From contig JABFQY010000003.1 in the NCBI GenBank assembly GCA_013141415.1, positions 395,729 through 459,728 on the forward strand: 64,000 bases of DNA, given 5' to 3'. The notes beneath the pieces are model-generated. The model was not told the DNA's origin and made no database searches. It saw only the letters and a list, made by a program, of their open reading frames with translations. A program made the translations under genes and the position numbers. The DNA comes from Kiritimatiellaceae bacterium. Lineage in GTDB: Bacteria > Verrucomicrobiota > Kiritimatiellia > Kiritimatiellales > Tichowtungiaceae. Shown piece after piece: positions 9,774 to 18,147 of this stretch (its first letter is position 1; each line of letters starts with the position of its first letter).

Positions 9774-11714
9774 TTATTTTTTTATATCCACCCAGACCGG
9801 ACTGGACCAGGCCATCTGAGCATCTGCCTGTGTTATCCGAATATAGTACCATTCCCCCCTGCCCAGCTCGTCTGTAACAGACAGCCCGCCGCTTATATCA
9901 TCACCCGTACCATCCCAAGTTTTAATTACCTCATTATTTCGAAGAAGCTCGACCTTTTTTATGCTACCGGTGCCGATTGCACGAAAGGAAATAGTTCTCT
10001 GGTCTTTCGGACTTAGCTTGATTTCACTTCCCATCGGAAATCCGTTTACGGTAAAAAATACAAGGATACGCGCTCCACTGACCGCATAACAATGGCGGTC
10101 ATACAGAGAGTTAAAAAGGGATTCCCTCGCCAATTCGGAACTGAGGATTACCGCCATTCCCTCACCAATACCGGGCCGACCCCAATGCGTATCCGTTGAA
10201 CCGATAAACCCCAGCCGGTGGCCCATTGACAGCGCGGTCTGCACACTGGATCCAACATCCTCAGGAAAAACAATACGAAGCTCCGGATTCGGGCCGCCGG
10301 GGGCTTCAGAAGATCCTCGGTTTTGATCAATTTCAACGATTCTTTGGTATTTATCATTACTCTTTGACCAATCCAAAGGGCCCCACACATACGACCCATC
10401 CGCCTTCAGGCCACCCCGCATGTTAGAATGATGAGGAACAGTGAGAGCTCGCACATGGTGTTCATCAAGAAATTTCCACCAAGGGGCCGTGTTGTCGCCG
10501 CCTTTAGGCTGCTCTGGCCCTTTGTCATCAGGATAATAAACATTCCGGTGTCCATAGCGCCCAGAACTCCATTCAAACCCGATCATGGTGGGAAAATGCA
10601 AAGGCACGTTATGCCGGTTGCCAGCCGCTATCAACTCCTTATACTTTTCCTCCCGGGGCGAGTGATCTGACAACGCCGCGAAATCCAAGCCGCAAAAATT
10701 ACGCGCATGTTCATACGCATGATCCGGCGAGCCCACAGCGTCCGTTGAAATCTCACAGTGAACATGAATGTCCCCAAAGAAGATCCCCGGTTCTGTTTTT
10801 TCCCGGGGCAATACCGGATTGCTTACACTTTTTATTGATTTATACGACGCGGTAATTCTGGTTACCACATCCGGCTGAAAGATGGCTTCAAAATGTTTAA
10901 AGCCCCGATCCGATTCTTTAAACGTATAGGACATGGGAAGGTCGGTTTCCGCACTGCAAGATATTTGAACCGTACCCGAGAAGTTTGTGACCGGATTATC
11001 GTATTTATCCGTTACCGCAATGGTAACCCGCCCTTTCTGTCCCTTGACCGGGCGCGCTTCAGCAGTACAGAACAGTTTCCCGGGAGCCCGGCTGCATGCA
11101 CTGAGACGAATTCTGTTCTTTAGCCGGATTTCCTTGCCATCGGCAGTCAGTATAAAGGCATAAATTCCGCCCTCTAAATTATTCACCTCAGGGAACCGCA
11201 TGGAAAATGCAATACGGACTTTCTCTCCAGGCAGGATTTTGCAGGCGTCCACTTTCAAAACAGCGAGCGGAGTGTATATAGGCTTGGGCCAGGTTGCATT
11301 TTTATAGGGTTCAGCGACACCACTCAGAACCGCGCCGTTCTGCGTTTTAATATCTACTTCAGGCTTGGGTTCAAAGGCGGATGCCGTCCTCCAGTAATCC
11401 CATCTCAAACAAATCGACTCACCTATTTTCACCCCTTCGCTACCGGCAGTATACACAAAAGTACATTGTGAAAATTCGCCTGCAGGATTCTCATCGTTCT
11501 CCAACAAACAAATGGTTCCGTATTTTTTATCCACATCTTCAGCAACCGCAGACGCATCAGCTTGCACTTGATTTCTTACAGGAACCGTGAGTCCTGACCC
11601 TTCTGCAAGAGTGGCGGATCGGAGCGGCTGCAAAGCGATAAACCCCAGCAACAGATAAACAGCCATTGAACTACGCACCATGCACCTCATTTTTAGTTGA
11701 CCCGCCGACACCAT
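9774..11714 (-). CDS. Secreted DUF3604 (PHP-type metal-dependent) protein
   Basis: A 646-residue protein with a signal peptide (SSMAVYLLLGFIALQPLRSAT) and an N-terminal beta-rich region to about residue 300. A PHP-like metallo-domain of the DUF3604 type follows. Metal-ligand motifs visible are GDIHVHCEIS, AALSDHSPREEK, VPHHSNMRG and GSTDTHWGRPG. The family occurs in PVC and marine bacteria near sulfatases and glycosidases; its reaction is not well defined. The start is uncertain: ATGs at 11714, 11690 and 11681 are all in frame and none has a strong ribosome site. It is the first gene of the minus-strand run and is divergent from the SGNH hydrolase across 52 bp of very AT-rich sequence. Confidence 0.75.
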   Translation of the reverse strand: MVSAGQLKMRCMVRSSMAVYLLLGFIALQPLRSATLAEGSGLTVPVRNQVQADASAVAEDVDKKYGTICLLENDENPAGEFSQCTFVYTAGSEGVKIGESICLRWDYWRTASAFEPKPEVDIKTQNGAVLSGVAEPYKNATWPKPIYTPLAVLKVDACKILPGEKVRIAFSMRFPEVNNLEGGIYAFILTADGKEIRLKNRIRLSACSRAPGKLFCTAEARPVKGQKGRVTIAVTDKYDNPVTNFSGTVQISCSAETDLPMSYTFKESDRGFKHFEAIFQPDVVTRITASYKSIKSVSNPVLPREKTEPGIFFGDIHVHCEISTDAVGSPDHAYEHARNFCGLDFAALSDHSPREEKYKELIAAGNRHNVPLHFPTMIGFEWSSGRYGHRNVYYPDDKGPEQPKGGDNTAPWWKFLDEHHVRALTVPHHSNMRGGLKADGSYVWGPLDWSKSNDKYQRIVEIDQNRGSSEAPGGPNPELRIVFPEDVGSSVQTALSMGHRLGFIGSTDTHWGRPGIGEGMAVILSSELARESLFNSLYDRHCYAVSGARILVFFTVNGFPMGSEIKLSPKDQRTISFRAIGTGSIKKVELLRNNEVIKTWDGTGDDISGGLSVTDELGRGEWYYIRITQADAQMAWSSPVWVDIKK

Positions 11715-11766
11715 TGATGGATTAATTAATATATTTTTTTAATTTTTAATAACAAGGGGATTGCAA

Positions 11767-12969
11767 ATGAAAATAAAGACGAAGGTTTTTTCCTGCTTGG
11801 TTTTATTATTAAACGTCTCAGCTTTTGCGGCTGCAGACTCCTACACATATGACTGTGTCACAGCAGAAGAATTGAGGATGCGAGACGGAATCCCTAACTT
11901 TTTTGTAAAAATTCAATCGGAAAAAGAGATCCGGATTGCTTACCTCGGAGGCAGTATCACTGAAGCAAACGGCTGGAGGGTCAAGACCATGGCCTGGTTT
12001 AAGCAACAGTATCCAAAGGCCCGTTTTGTGGAAATTAATGCGGCTATCTCAGGAACAGGGTCGGATTTTTCTGCCTGCCGGCTCGATGCCGATGTGTTGC
12101 CAAACAAACCGGATCTGGTTTTTCTGGAGTGCCGGGTAAATGGCGGCGGGGGCTTCGAGCGCGAATCTGTTGAAGGCGTCGTGCGGCAAATCTGGAGGGA
12201 TAACCCTCAAACAGACATCTGCCTCATTTACACAATCTCGCTGCCGATGCTCAAAGATATTCAGGCGGGAAAGACGCCAGGGTTCGGACGAAAAATGGAA
12301 ACTATAGCTAATCACTACGGCATTCCGAGCATTGATCTGGGAGTCGAAATCGCAAAACTCGAAAAGGAAGGAAAACTGACCTTTAAGGCCGCTGAACCGG
12401 AACAAGGCAAGATACTGTTTTCCAAAGACGGAACCCATCCCGGCGATGAAGGACACCAGATATACGGTAAGATCATCGCCCGCTCCATGCTTAAAATGCA
12501 GAGCCAAGCGAACGTGATGAAACACACATTGGGTGAACCGTTAGATCAAAACTGCTGGGAAACCGCATCATTGCTTCCAGTCAACGCGACGGAACTTAGT
12601 GCCGGCTGGGTTTCTGTGGATGAGGAAGACGTAAATTACAATGTCAAGCGTACCAAAGACATGTTGCGCAAAGCAGTAAAGTGCAATCAAATCGGAGAAA
12701 CCATAACGGTCAGATGGAACGGAACTACCGTCGGATTTAGCGATATCCCATGCGGCGATGGCATGGTCGTTGAGGCCGTTATAGATGGAAAACAGCCGAT
12801 TACTATGGAACGCAAGCAAACCGCGGAACGCAAGAACTCGCGCTTCTGGTACCTTCCTGCACAATCACCCGGAGACCATGAAGTTCGCTACACCATTAAA
12901 CAGTTACCCGCCGGGGAATCCTTCTACGCCGGGCAGTTCCTGATTGTTGGCACTCCGATTAAACGGTAG
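11767..12969 (+). CDS. Secreted SGNH/GDSL-type hydrolase (probable carbohydrate esterase)
   Basis: A 400-residue protein with signal peptide MKIKTKVFSCLVLLLNVSAF. SGNH blocks are present: IAYLGGSITEANGW carries the nucleophile Ser in block I, SGTGSDFSACR resembles block II, LECRVNGGG carries the Asn region, and KDGTHPGDEGHQ carries the Asp/His pair of block V. The C-terminal 140 residues form a separate beta-rich domain. AAGGGGA precedes the ATG at 11767 with six bases between; a TTG two codons earlier is not needed. It probably removes acetyl or other acyl groups from a polysaccharide in the periplasm or outside the cell. It stands alone on the plus strand and is convergent with the GH116-like gene. 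Confidence 0.8.
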   Translation: MKIKTKVFSCLVLLLNVSAFAAADSYTYDCVTAEELRMRDGIPNFFVKIQSEKEIRIAYLGGSITEANGWRVKTMAWFKQQYPKARFVEINAAISGTGSDFSACRLDADVLPNKPDLVFLECRVNGGGGFERESVEGVVRQIWRDNPQTDICLIYTISLPMLKDIQAGKTPGFGRKMETIANHYGIPSIDLGVEIAKLEKEGKLTFKAAEPEQGKILFSKDGTHPGDEGHQIYGKIIARSMLKMQSQANVMKHTLGEPLDQNCWETASLLPVNATELSAGWVSVDEEDVNYNVKRTKDMLRKAVKCNQIGETITVRWNGTTVGFSDIPCGDGMVVEAVIDGKQPITMERKQTAERKNSRFWYLPAQSPGDHEVRYTIKQLPAGESFYAGQFLIVGTPIKR

Positions 12970-12992
12970 CCGAGCCGTCCATTGTACCCCGG

Positions 12993-15347
12993 TCAATCTT
13001 TCCGGCTGATCAAGGCCCAGATAATCAGGGGACGGAAATTAATGATGGCGCGAAAACGCGCATCTTCAGTCCATGCCGCCGGAGACTGAAACCACAGCCC
13101 GAATTTCTTGTAGGCCGTGTTGTACAGACAATCCAGCAATGCATCCGCCTCCTGTTTCAGCCCGGCATCCAGAAGCTGCCCGGCAAAGGAAAGATTCAGG
13201 CCATACAGAATCTCACTGCGTTGACATTCCTTTGTATTGAAGTTGCTCTCCCCGGATTGCCCCGCCTGTCTCCAGCCGGTGATATTGACGGCTCCGACAT
13301 TTCGTCCGTATTCGACAAAATTACGCTGATAGACCCTGCTGAGATGTGCGCGATAACGGTCGGGAGAAATCAGATTTTTCAACCCGCAGATACCGGCGAA
13401 CCAGATACCGAACAGCCCGTCGACAAAAAGTGCGTCCGGCGACTCTCCTTCTGTATCCAGCCGATAATTTGTCCCATTCCAAAGCTTCTCCTCGAATGCC
13501 TTGCCGGCAGAAGCCGCTATGGGGCGCCATTCCGTTATAAAGGTCTGGTCGCCGATCCGTTCGGCCATTTTGACCGCCGCGCTGATCGCACCGAGCCACA
13601 ACCCGCCGCAATAGCAGCTTGGCCCCCTCATAGGAATGTTATCCATCGTTTGGTCGGGAGTGCCATCATTCTCGATCAACCCGTCATGATCTGTGTCGAA
13701 TTTTTTCAGGTACCGCAATGCCGCCCTTACCGCTGGCCAGGTCTCTCGCAACAGTTCGTCATCATTAAGGAAAATAACGTCCCTGTAAATATTCAGAACA
13801 AACTGGCAGTTCAGATCTTTCCACTTGTTGGATTCCTGCCAGCTGTAGTTATTGATGGAAAATATGGGATCGTCATTCGGATCGCCAAGATCATGAGGAA
13901 CGGCGCCAGCTATATTTGACTGAAATAAATGCCCTCTGGACATACAATTCCGCAAATAGTCGTCCTCGCGGAATACACCGGCGGCGAGGCGTCTGATGAC
14001 GTTCTTTTCCAGTTCCGGCCAATAGTACATAAACAGAAATGAACCGTATATCCAGAGATCCAGCGTGCAATAATACGGATAGTCAGGGCACTCTATAACC
14101 GCAAAAATTGAATCCTGACCGGGATTTTCCTTAGTTCCATCTGTCCAGACCGTCAGCCCGTCAACCGCCAGATAGGATTCATTGAAAAGCATCGCGAAAA
14201 AGGAATCGGGCATCGTTGGATTCTCGCGAATAACCGTTTGATGCCAATTGTCAATTTCCTGCGCCCATTCCGGAAATTTATTCAACGCTTCCGTAGCAAG
14301 CGCAACCGCATTTTCCCCGGATCGGTCAAAATGGCGGGTATACTGCCGCCAATGTTCACGACCATTTCCGAATTCGATCAGCGGCAGATCCCACGACAGC
14401 ACCATCGGTACAGATTGCGTTTCTTTTGGTTCAAGCCGTAATTTTACGCAGAGGGCGCCCGCCATATCCGCTTCCGGAACAGTCCTGTAGCCGGGTCTGT
14501 CGTCCAGATTGCCATCGCTGACGAAATCTTTCCAGATGTCGCTTCCGTCTGTTACGGATGAAGGAAAGGCCAGACGCCTTGTAACATTCCGATTTTCTGC
14601 CGGTGCGGTGGCAATACAGAACTGCCCGAGGCCCTCCCGGATATTCAGGCCGTTGCCGGCGCGCTCCATCACAATGCCACAACAGCCGCTATCATCAACA
14701 AGCCGGTTGCAGTTTCCGCCGCTTTTGCTGTGCGGTTTATCGCGGGAAAAGTCATTGAACCAGCCAACCATATTGGCAAGGCTGAACATCAGTGACACGT
14801 CCACCGGACGGTCATGAGGGTTGGTTATCTTCCAATCAAATACCCCGACAGGCAGGCTGGTCTCACGATATCGCCCGGGAAGAATCGGCGAGAACTGTTC
14901 GCACAGCAGCTCAACCGCCAATTCGTCATTTGCCGGATAGTGATACCAGGCCTTCGGATAAAGTGCATAGTATGCGGCCCCCTTGCCGGAGTAGCTCCAG
15001 TTCCAGGCGGACAGATCAGCTCCAGAAGAGTTGTCGTCCGGTCTCTGACGCGGATATCCAGGATGCAAGGCCACAGCCTGCGGATCTTCACCGTCAAATT
15101 GAGTCCGGACGGAAAACATATTTTCCGGTATACAGAAATTCTTTACCGCCCCGGCCTTGACCGTCCACCGGTTAAAACTTCCGCGATAACTCCGGACGAT
15201 ACCGCCTGTACCAAACCCGCCAAGGGGCGCGCCCTGATATGAACCGCAACTCTGGAGTGTTGGACGTGCCGGTGTTGCATTGACCTCCGGCTGATCCGTC
15301 ATTCCAATTGACCATGCCTGCCGCGGTATCTTCGTACACACTGTCAT
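12993..15347 (-). CDS. GH116-like glycoside hydrolase (GBA2/DUF608 type)
   Basis: A 784-residue protein matching the bile-acid beta-glucosidase (GBA2) architecture. It has an N-terminal beta-sandwich with GGFGTGGIVRSYRGSFNRW at about residues 43-61, and a C-terminal (alpha/alpha)6 domain with HDGLIENDGTPDQTMD and CYCGGLWLGAI near residues 560-600. The Asp of PDQT is in the position of the GH116 acid/base. The family is retaining and acts on beta-glucosides, xylosides or GlcNAc. There is no signal peptide. It starts 2 bp after the stop of the FucI-like gene, with AAGGA inside that gene's end, so it is the last cistron of the ten-gene operon. Its position suggests it releases the sugar that the operon degrades. 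Confidence 0.82.
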   Translation of the reverse strand: MTVCTKIPRQAWSIGMTDQPEVNATPARPTLQSCGSYQGAPLGGFGTGGIVRSYRGSFNRWTVKAGAVKNFCIPENMFSVRTQFDGEDPQAVALHPGYPRQRPDDNSSGADLSAWNWSYSGKGAAYYALYPKAWYHYPANDELAVELLCEQFSPILPGRYRETSLPVGVFDWKITNPHDRPVDVSLMFSLANMVGWFNDFSRDKPHSKSGGNCNRLVDDSGCCGIVMERAGNGLNIREGLGQFCIATAPAENRNVTRRLAFPSSVTDGSDIWKDFVSDGNLDDRPGYRTVPEADMAGALCVKLRLEPKETQSVPMVLSWDLPLIEFGNGREHWRQYTRHFDRSGENAVALATEALNKFPEWAQEIDNWHQTVIRENPTMPDSFFAMLFNESYLAVDGLTVWTDGTKENPGQDSIFAVIECPDYPYYCTLDLWIYGSFLFMYYWPELEKNVIRRLAAGVFREDDYLRNCMSRGHLFQSNIAGAVPHDLGDPNDDPIFSINNYSWQESNKWKDLNCQFVLNIYRDVIFLNDDELLRETWPAVRAALRYLKKFDTDHDGLIENDGTPDQTMDNIPMRGPSCYCGGLWLGAISAAVKMAERIGDQTFITEWRPIAASAGKAFEEKLWNGTNYRLDTEGESPDALFVDGLFGIWFAGICGLKNLISPDRYRAHLSRVYQRNFVEYGRNVGAVNITGWRQAGQSGESNFNTKECQRSEILYGLNLSFAGQLLDAGLKQEADALLDCLYNTAYKKFGLWFQSPAAWTEDARFRAIINFRPLIIWALISRKD

Positions 15348-15349
15348 AT

Positions 15350-16720
15350 TCAGTCCTTACATTCGATGCCGAGATTTTCCATCAGAGCATAAAGATGTTT
15401 CTTCACGTGCCCTTCGGCAATAACCGGATGGTGAGGGAATCCCGCTTTAACCATTCGGATGAAATAATCGTTGATATCGACTGAGTCAAAACAGCCTGTT
15501 CCGTTGGTTCCTTTAAGATGACGTTTCGGTTCAACGGTTTCCCCTTCGATTGCTGTGAACAGATACTTTCCGTTCAGGTGCCACAGGCGGAAGAGCGTGA
15601 TCGGCATGCCGGATTTGAGCGTGGCATCAACCACCGCTGGATTGCGATTGTTGAAGTGGCGGGCGATCTTCGGAGGAACCTTGCTGTCCAGCCCCTGACA
15701 CATCTGAAACGGCGCGGCACCGCCATGCCACAACGTAATATGGTGTTCGTCATGTTCAAGCCAGTCGGACAAATAGCAGGCTCCGCAGCCAACAGCGTAT
15801 CCAAGCAGGCAGCTCAGAGCGCCGTCGGTATCGCCTTCGCAGGCGACGGCATAGCCTTCGGAGGAGAGCCGGGCCATGGCCAGATACGGCCATTGAGTGG
15901 AAGAAAGTTCAGGCCAATCCCTTACGCTTAGCGCGTTCAGCGGCAGAGTATCCATCATTTCTTTCATGCACAGGTAATACTTCGATGACAGCAGCAGGTC
16001 GGCTTCACTGATATCATCCTCACACAGCAACCCGAGCTGTTTCATTTTTTTGAGATCGGCCTTGGCCGCTTCATCGCTGACAGCGTGAATGCTGTCAATA
16101 AACTCATGCATGCTGATGTGGAATAACTCGGTATGGAGATTTGCCTTCATTGACGCGGGATCAACGTGCATATCAATAAACCCGGGTGCATGATAACCGA
16201 CCAGCCCGGCGCTGCCGTTGCGGATAAGTGAATAGGCATAGGCCCGGTAAACCGCGTTGCTGAAATCCCGCACCGTTTGAGCTTCCCCGGGCATGCCATA
16301 AACAAACTCAAAAGGATGTCCCGTCTGGGCCAGCGTGGCGGTAAAGGTGTGGGCACCGACCAGTGAGCAGGCGCTGATCATGGACCCCTCCTGCTTTTCC
16401 GGTGTTGCCCAGAACACAACCGGCGCACGGCTGTGCTGAGCAAGAACCGGAGCCATACGCCCATCGCTCATCGTCGGTTGGAGTGCAATATAGACCTGAC
16501 AGCCTTTGTCTTCACAGACTTTCATAGCCTGCCGCATTGAGATGCCGTCGACAACTTTCCCTTCCGGAATGAACACGTCGAAGGGGGAGTTCTTCAACTG
16601 CCCGCGCACCAACCCTTCAATATGGTCGCCCCATTCCGGCACGAACCCGGCGCGTTTGCGCTTCAGAAACAAAACCCCGATTTTCACTTTCGGCTTTGGA
16701 TGATCTGTAAAAATATTCAT
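15350..16720 (-). CDS. FucI/AraA-fold sugar isomerase-like protein
   Basis: A 456-residue protein with the L-fucose/L-arabinose isomerase-type layout. It opens KVKIGVLFLKRKRAGFVPEWGDH, has a central alpha/beta region, and ends in a domain with THFGGxAP-like landmarks seen here as LWHGGAAPFQMCQG, plus HVKKHLYALMEN. The proteins are usually Mn-dependent aldose-ketose isomerases of unphosphorylated sugars. The ATG at 16720 overlaps the stop of the aldolase gene by one base (TAATG) and has AAGGAAAGG upstream, so the two are translationally coupled. In this operon it is the best candidate for the first aldose-to-ketose step. I recall fucose-isomerase-like enzymes being described as sulfoquinovose isomerases (SqvD type); identity here is not established. 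Confidence 0.72.
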   Translation of the reverse strand: MNIFTDHPKPKVKIGVLFLKRKRAGFVPEWGDHIEGLVRGQLKNSPFDVFIPEGKVVDGISMRQAMKVCEDKGCQVYIALQPTMSDGRMAPVLAQHSRAPVVFWATPEKQEGSMISACSLVGAHTFTATLAQTGHPFEFVYGMPGEAQTVRDFSNAVYRAYAYSLIRNGSAGLVGYHAPGFIDMHVDPASMKANLHTELFHISMHEFIDSIHAVSDEAAKADLKKMKQLGLLCEDDISEADLLLSSKYYLCMKEMMDTLPLNALSVRDWPELSSTQWPYLAMARLSSEGYAVACEGDTDGALSCLLGYAVGCGACYLSDWLEHDEHHITLWHGGAAPFQMCQGLDSKVPPKIARHFNNRNPAVVDATLKSGMPITLFRLWHLNGKYLFTAIEGETVEPKRHLKGTNGTGCFDSVDINDYFIRMVKAGFPHHPVIAEGHVKKHLYALMENLGIECKD

Positions 16721-17616
16721 TATGCCTTTCCTTCCGAGCCTACGGCTCTGATGATTTCTTTCATGTCTTTCTTCAGCAGATCTTTTACTTCCCGCATAAT
16801 CCGCCAGGCGTGCCACAGATGCTCCATGGAATCAGTCAGTTCATTGAAATACTTGATATAGTTAAATCGGAAGGCCTCGCCAAAGTTCACCTTGTTCATG
16901 CCATATTGCACCAGCTTGGAAACATCCTCCATCGAAATGCCGCAGGTTCCGTGCTGTACCAGCGGAACATCCAGCGCGCTGCGCAGTTTCTTCAGCAGCT
17001 CAAAATCAATCTCGGTCTGCTTCTGATAAACTCCATGTGTCGTACCGACAGAAACCGCCAGCATATCCACATCCACTTCGCTCATAAACCGCCTGGCTTC
17101 CGCCAGATCGGTTTTGGCAGGTGTTATCGACGGCTTTTCAGCAACCGCGATCCGGCCGATGCGTTTTTCCCTGGACGGCTCGTTGCCTTTGACATATCCG
17201 ACTTCCGCCTCAACGGAGCATCCCAGAATCCGGGCCAGCTCGACCACTTTCTTGGTTTTGCAGATATTTTCGTCCAGCGGATCATGTGAAGCATCGAACA
17301 TAAACGAAGTGAATCCGGCCTGAAACGCCTTCGCTGCGCTGTCGAACGTGTGCCCATGGTCGACGTGCAACGCGACCGGAACGGTGATGTTCAGTTCGTC
17401 CATTAGATGGCCGGCCATGATGCAAAAATAATTGAATCCACGATACTCCATATTCGGTTCGTAGGACTGAAGAATCAGGGGGGATTTCATCTCCTGCGCC
17501 GCTTCCAGTGCCGCCCGGGCGATATCATACGTTGCTCCGTTGGCATTGAATGCCGGGATCGCATACCCGCCATCTCTTGCGGCTTCGACCATTGCTTTCG
17601 CATTAACAAATTTCAT
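16720..17616 (-). CDS. Class II ketose aldolase (FBP-aldolase family) with altered phosphate loop
   Basis: A 298-residue zinc-dependent aldolase. Metal and catalytic landmarks are present: HVDHGHTFD (zinc His and nearby Asp), VEAEVGYVKG (Glu), SVGTTHGVY (His) and VQHGTCGI (His). Two loops that bind the DHAP phosphate in normal members differ: HGGSG is HGTCG, and the usual KVN(I)NTD is KVNFGEA. This suggests the donor is not an ordinary ketose bisphosphate. The start at 17616 has AAAGGAAC upstream; the longer frame to 17685 overlaps the preceding gene. It lies 13 bp after the RpiB-like gene and overlaps the isomerase-like gene by one base. A direct retro-aldol cleavage of an unphosphorylated or sulfonated ketose is possible but unproven. 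Confidence 0.82.
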   Translation of the reverse strand: MKFVNAKAMVEAARDGGYAIPAFNANGATYDIARAALEAAQEMKSPLILQSYEPNMEYRGFNYFCIMAGHLMDELNITVPVALHVDHGHTFDSAAKAFQAGFTSFMFDASHDPLDENICKTKKVVELARILGCSVEAEVGYVKGNEPSREKRIGRIAVAEKPSITPAKTDLAEARRFMSEVDVDMLAVSVGTTHGVYQKQTEIDFELLKKLRSALDVPLVQHGTCGISMEDVSKLVQYGMNKVNFGEAFRFNYIKYFNELTDSMEHLWHAWRIMREVKDLLKKDMKEIIRAVGSEGKA

Positions 17617-17629
17617 CTGGGTTCCTTTT

Positions 17630-18127
17630 TTAAAGTGTTTCGAGTTCCCTGTTCCGAGCCGGTTCTCCGCGAGCAACCATTTCATCGCGAGCTTCCTTCC
17701 AAAAATTCAACACGTCCGGCGAAATGCCGGTCGCATCCTGAAACTTTGCGCCAACGAACGCATCGGCCATTTCACACGCAAGCTGTTCGCTGACGACGGA
17801 TTCGCCCATGCACAGACAATTCGCACCGTTAACCACCCGGATCATTCTCGCCGTAGCGACCGACTCGCAGGAGCAGGCCAGAACTCCTTTGAATTTTCCG
17901 ACGCTTATACTGGCCCCGGTTCCACTGCCGCAGCAACTGATTGCGATTTCGGCTGCGCCGGACTGCAACGCTTTTGCGACTCGCTCCCCGACGGAATTAT
18001 ATTTGATGAATTTGTCGGCATTGAAGCATCCGACATCAATGATCTCATGCCCCTGTGATTCAAGATGCTTTTTGATCGCTGTTTTAAGCGCCAGACCTTT
18101 TACGGCCGATCCCACAATTATTTTCAT
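17630..18127 (-). CDS. RpiB/LacA/LacB-family sugar isomerase
   Basis: A 165-residue protein of the ribose-5-phosphate isomerase B / galactose-6-phosphate isomerase family. It starts MKIIVGSAVKGLALK in place of the canonical GxDH-type opening, then has ISCCGSGTGASISVGKFKG, the family's central CGTGIG signature with an extra Cys, and NCLCMGE near residue 125. It is slightly longer than the usual 140-150 residues. AAGGAG lies upstream of the ATG. The family interconverts aldose and ketose forms of short sugars. In the transketolase-type sulfoglycolysis pathway a member (SqwI) isomerises 4-deoxy-4-sulfoerythrose; with the split transketolase encoded 2 kb upstream, that role is a reasonable hypothesis. 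Confidence 0.85.
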   Translation of the reverse strand: MKIIVGSAVKGLALKTAIKKHLESQGHEIIDVGCFNADKFIKYNSVGERVAKALQSGAAEIAISCCGSGTGASISVGKFKGVLACSCESVATARMIRVVNGANCLCMGESVVSEQLACEMADAFVGAKFQDATGISPDVLNFWKEARDEMVARGEPARNRELETL

Positions 18128-18147
18128 GCGTCTCCTTTTTTACTTCT

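Noticed and set aside
11715-11766. Regulatory site in the AT-rich gap between the DUF3604 and SGNH genes
   Set aside because: The stretch is simple A/T sequence with no repeat beyond what composition would give.
12970-12992. Terminator between the convergent SGNH and GH116-like genes
   Set aside because: Only short AGCCG/CGGCT arms with a long gap, and no T run.
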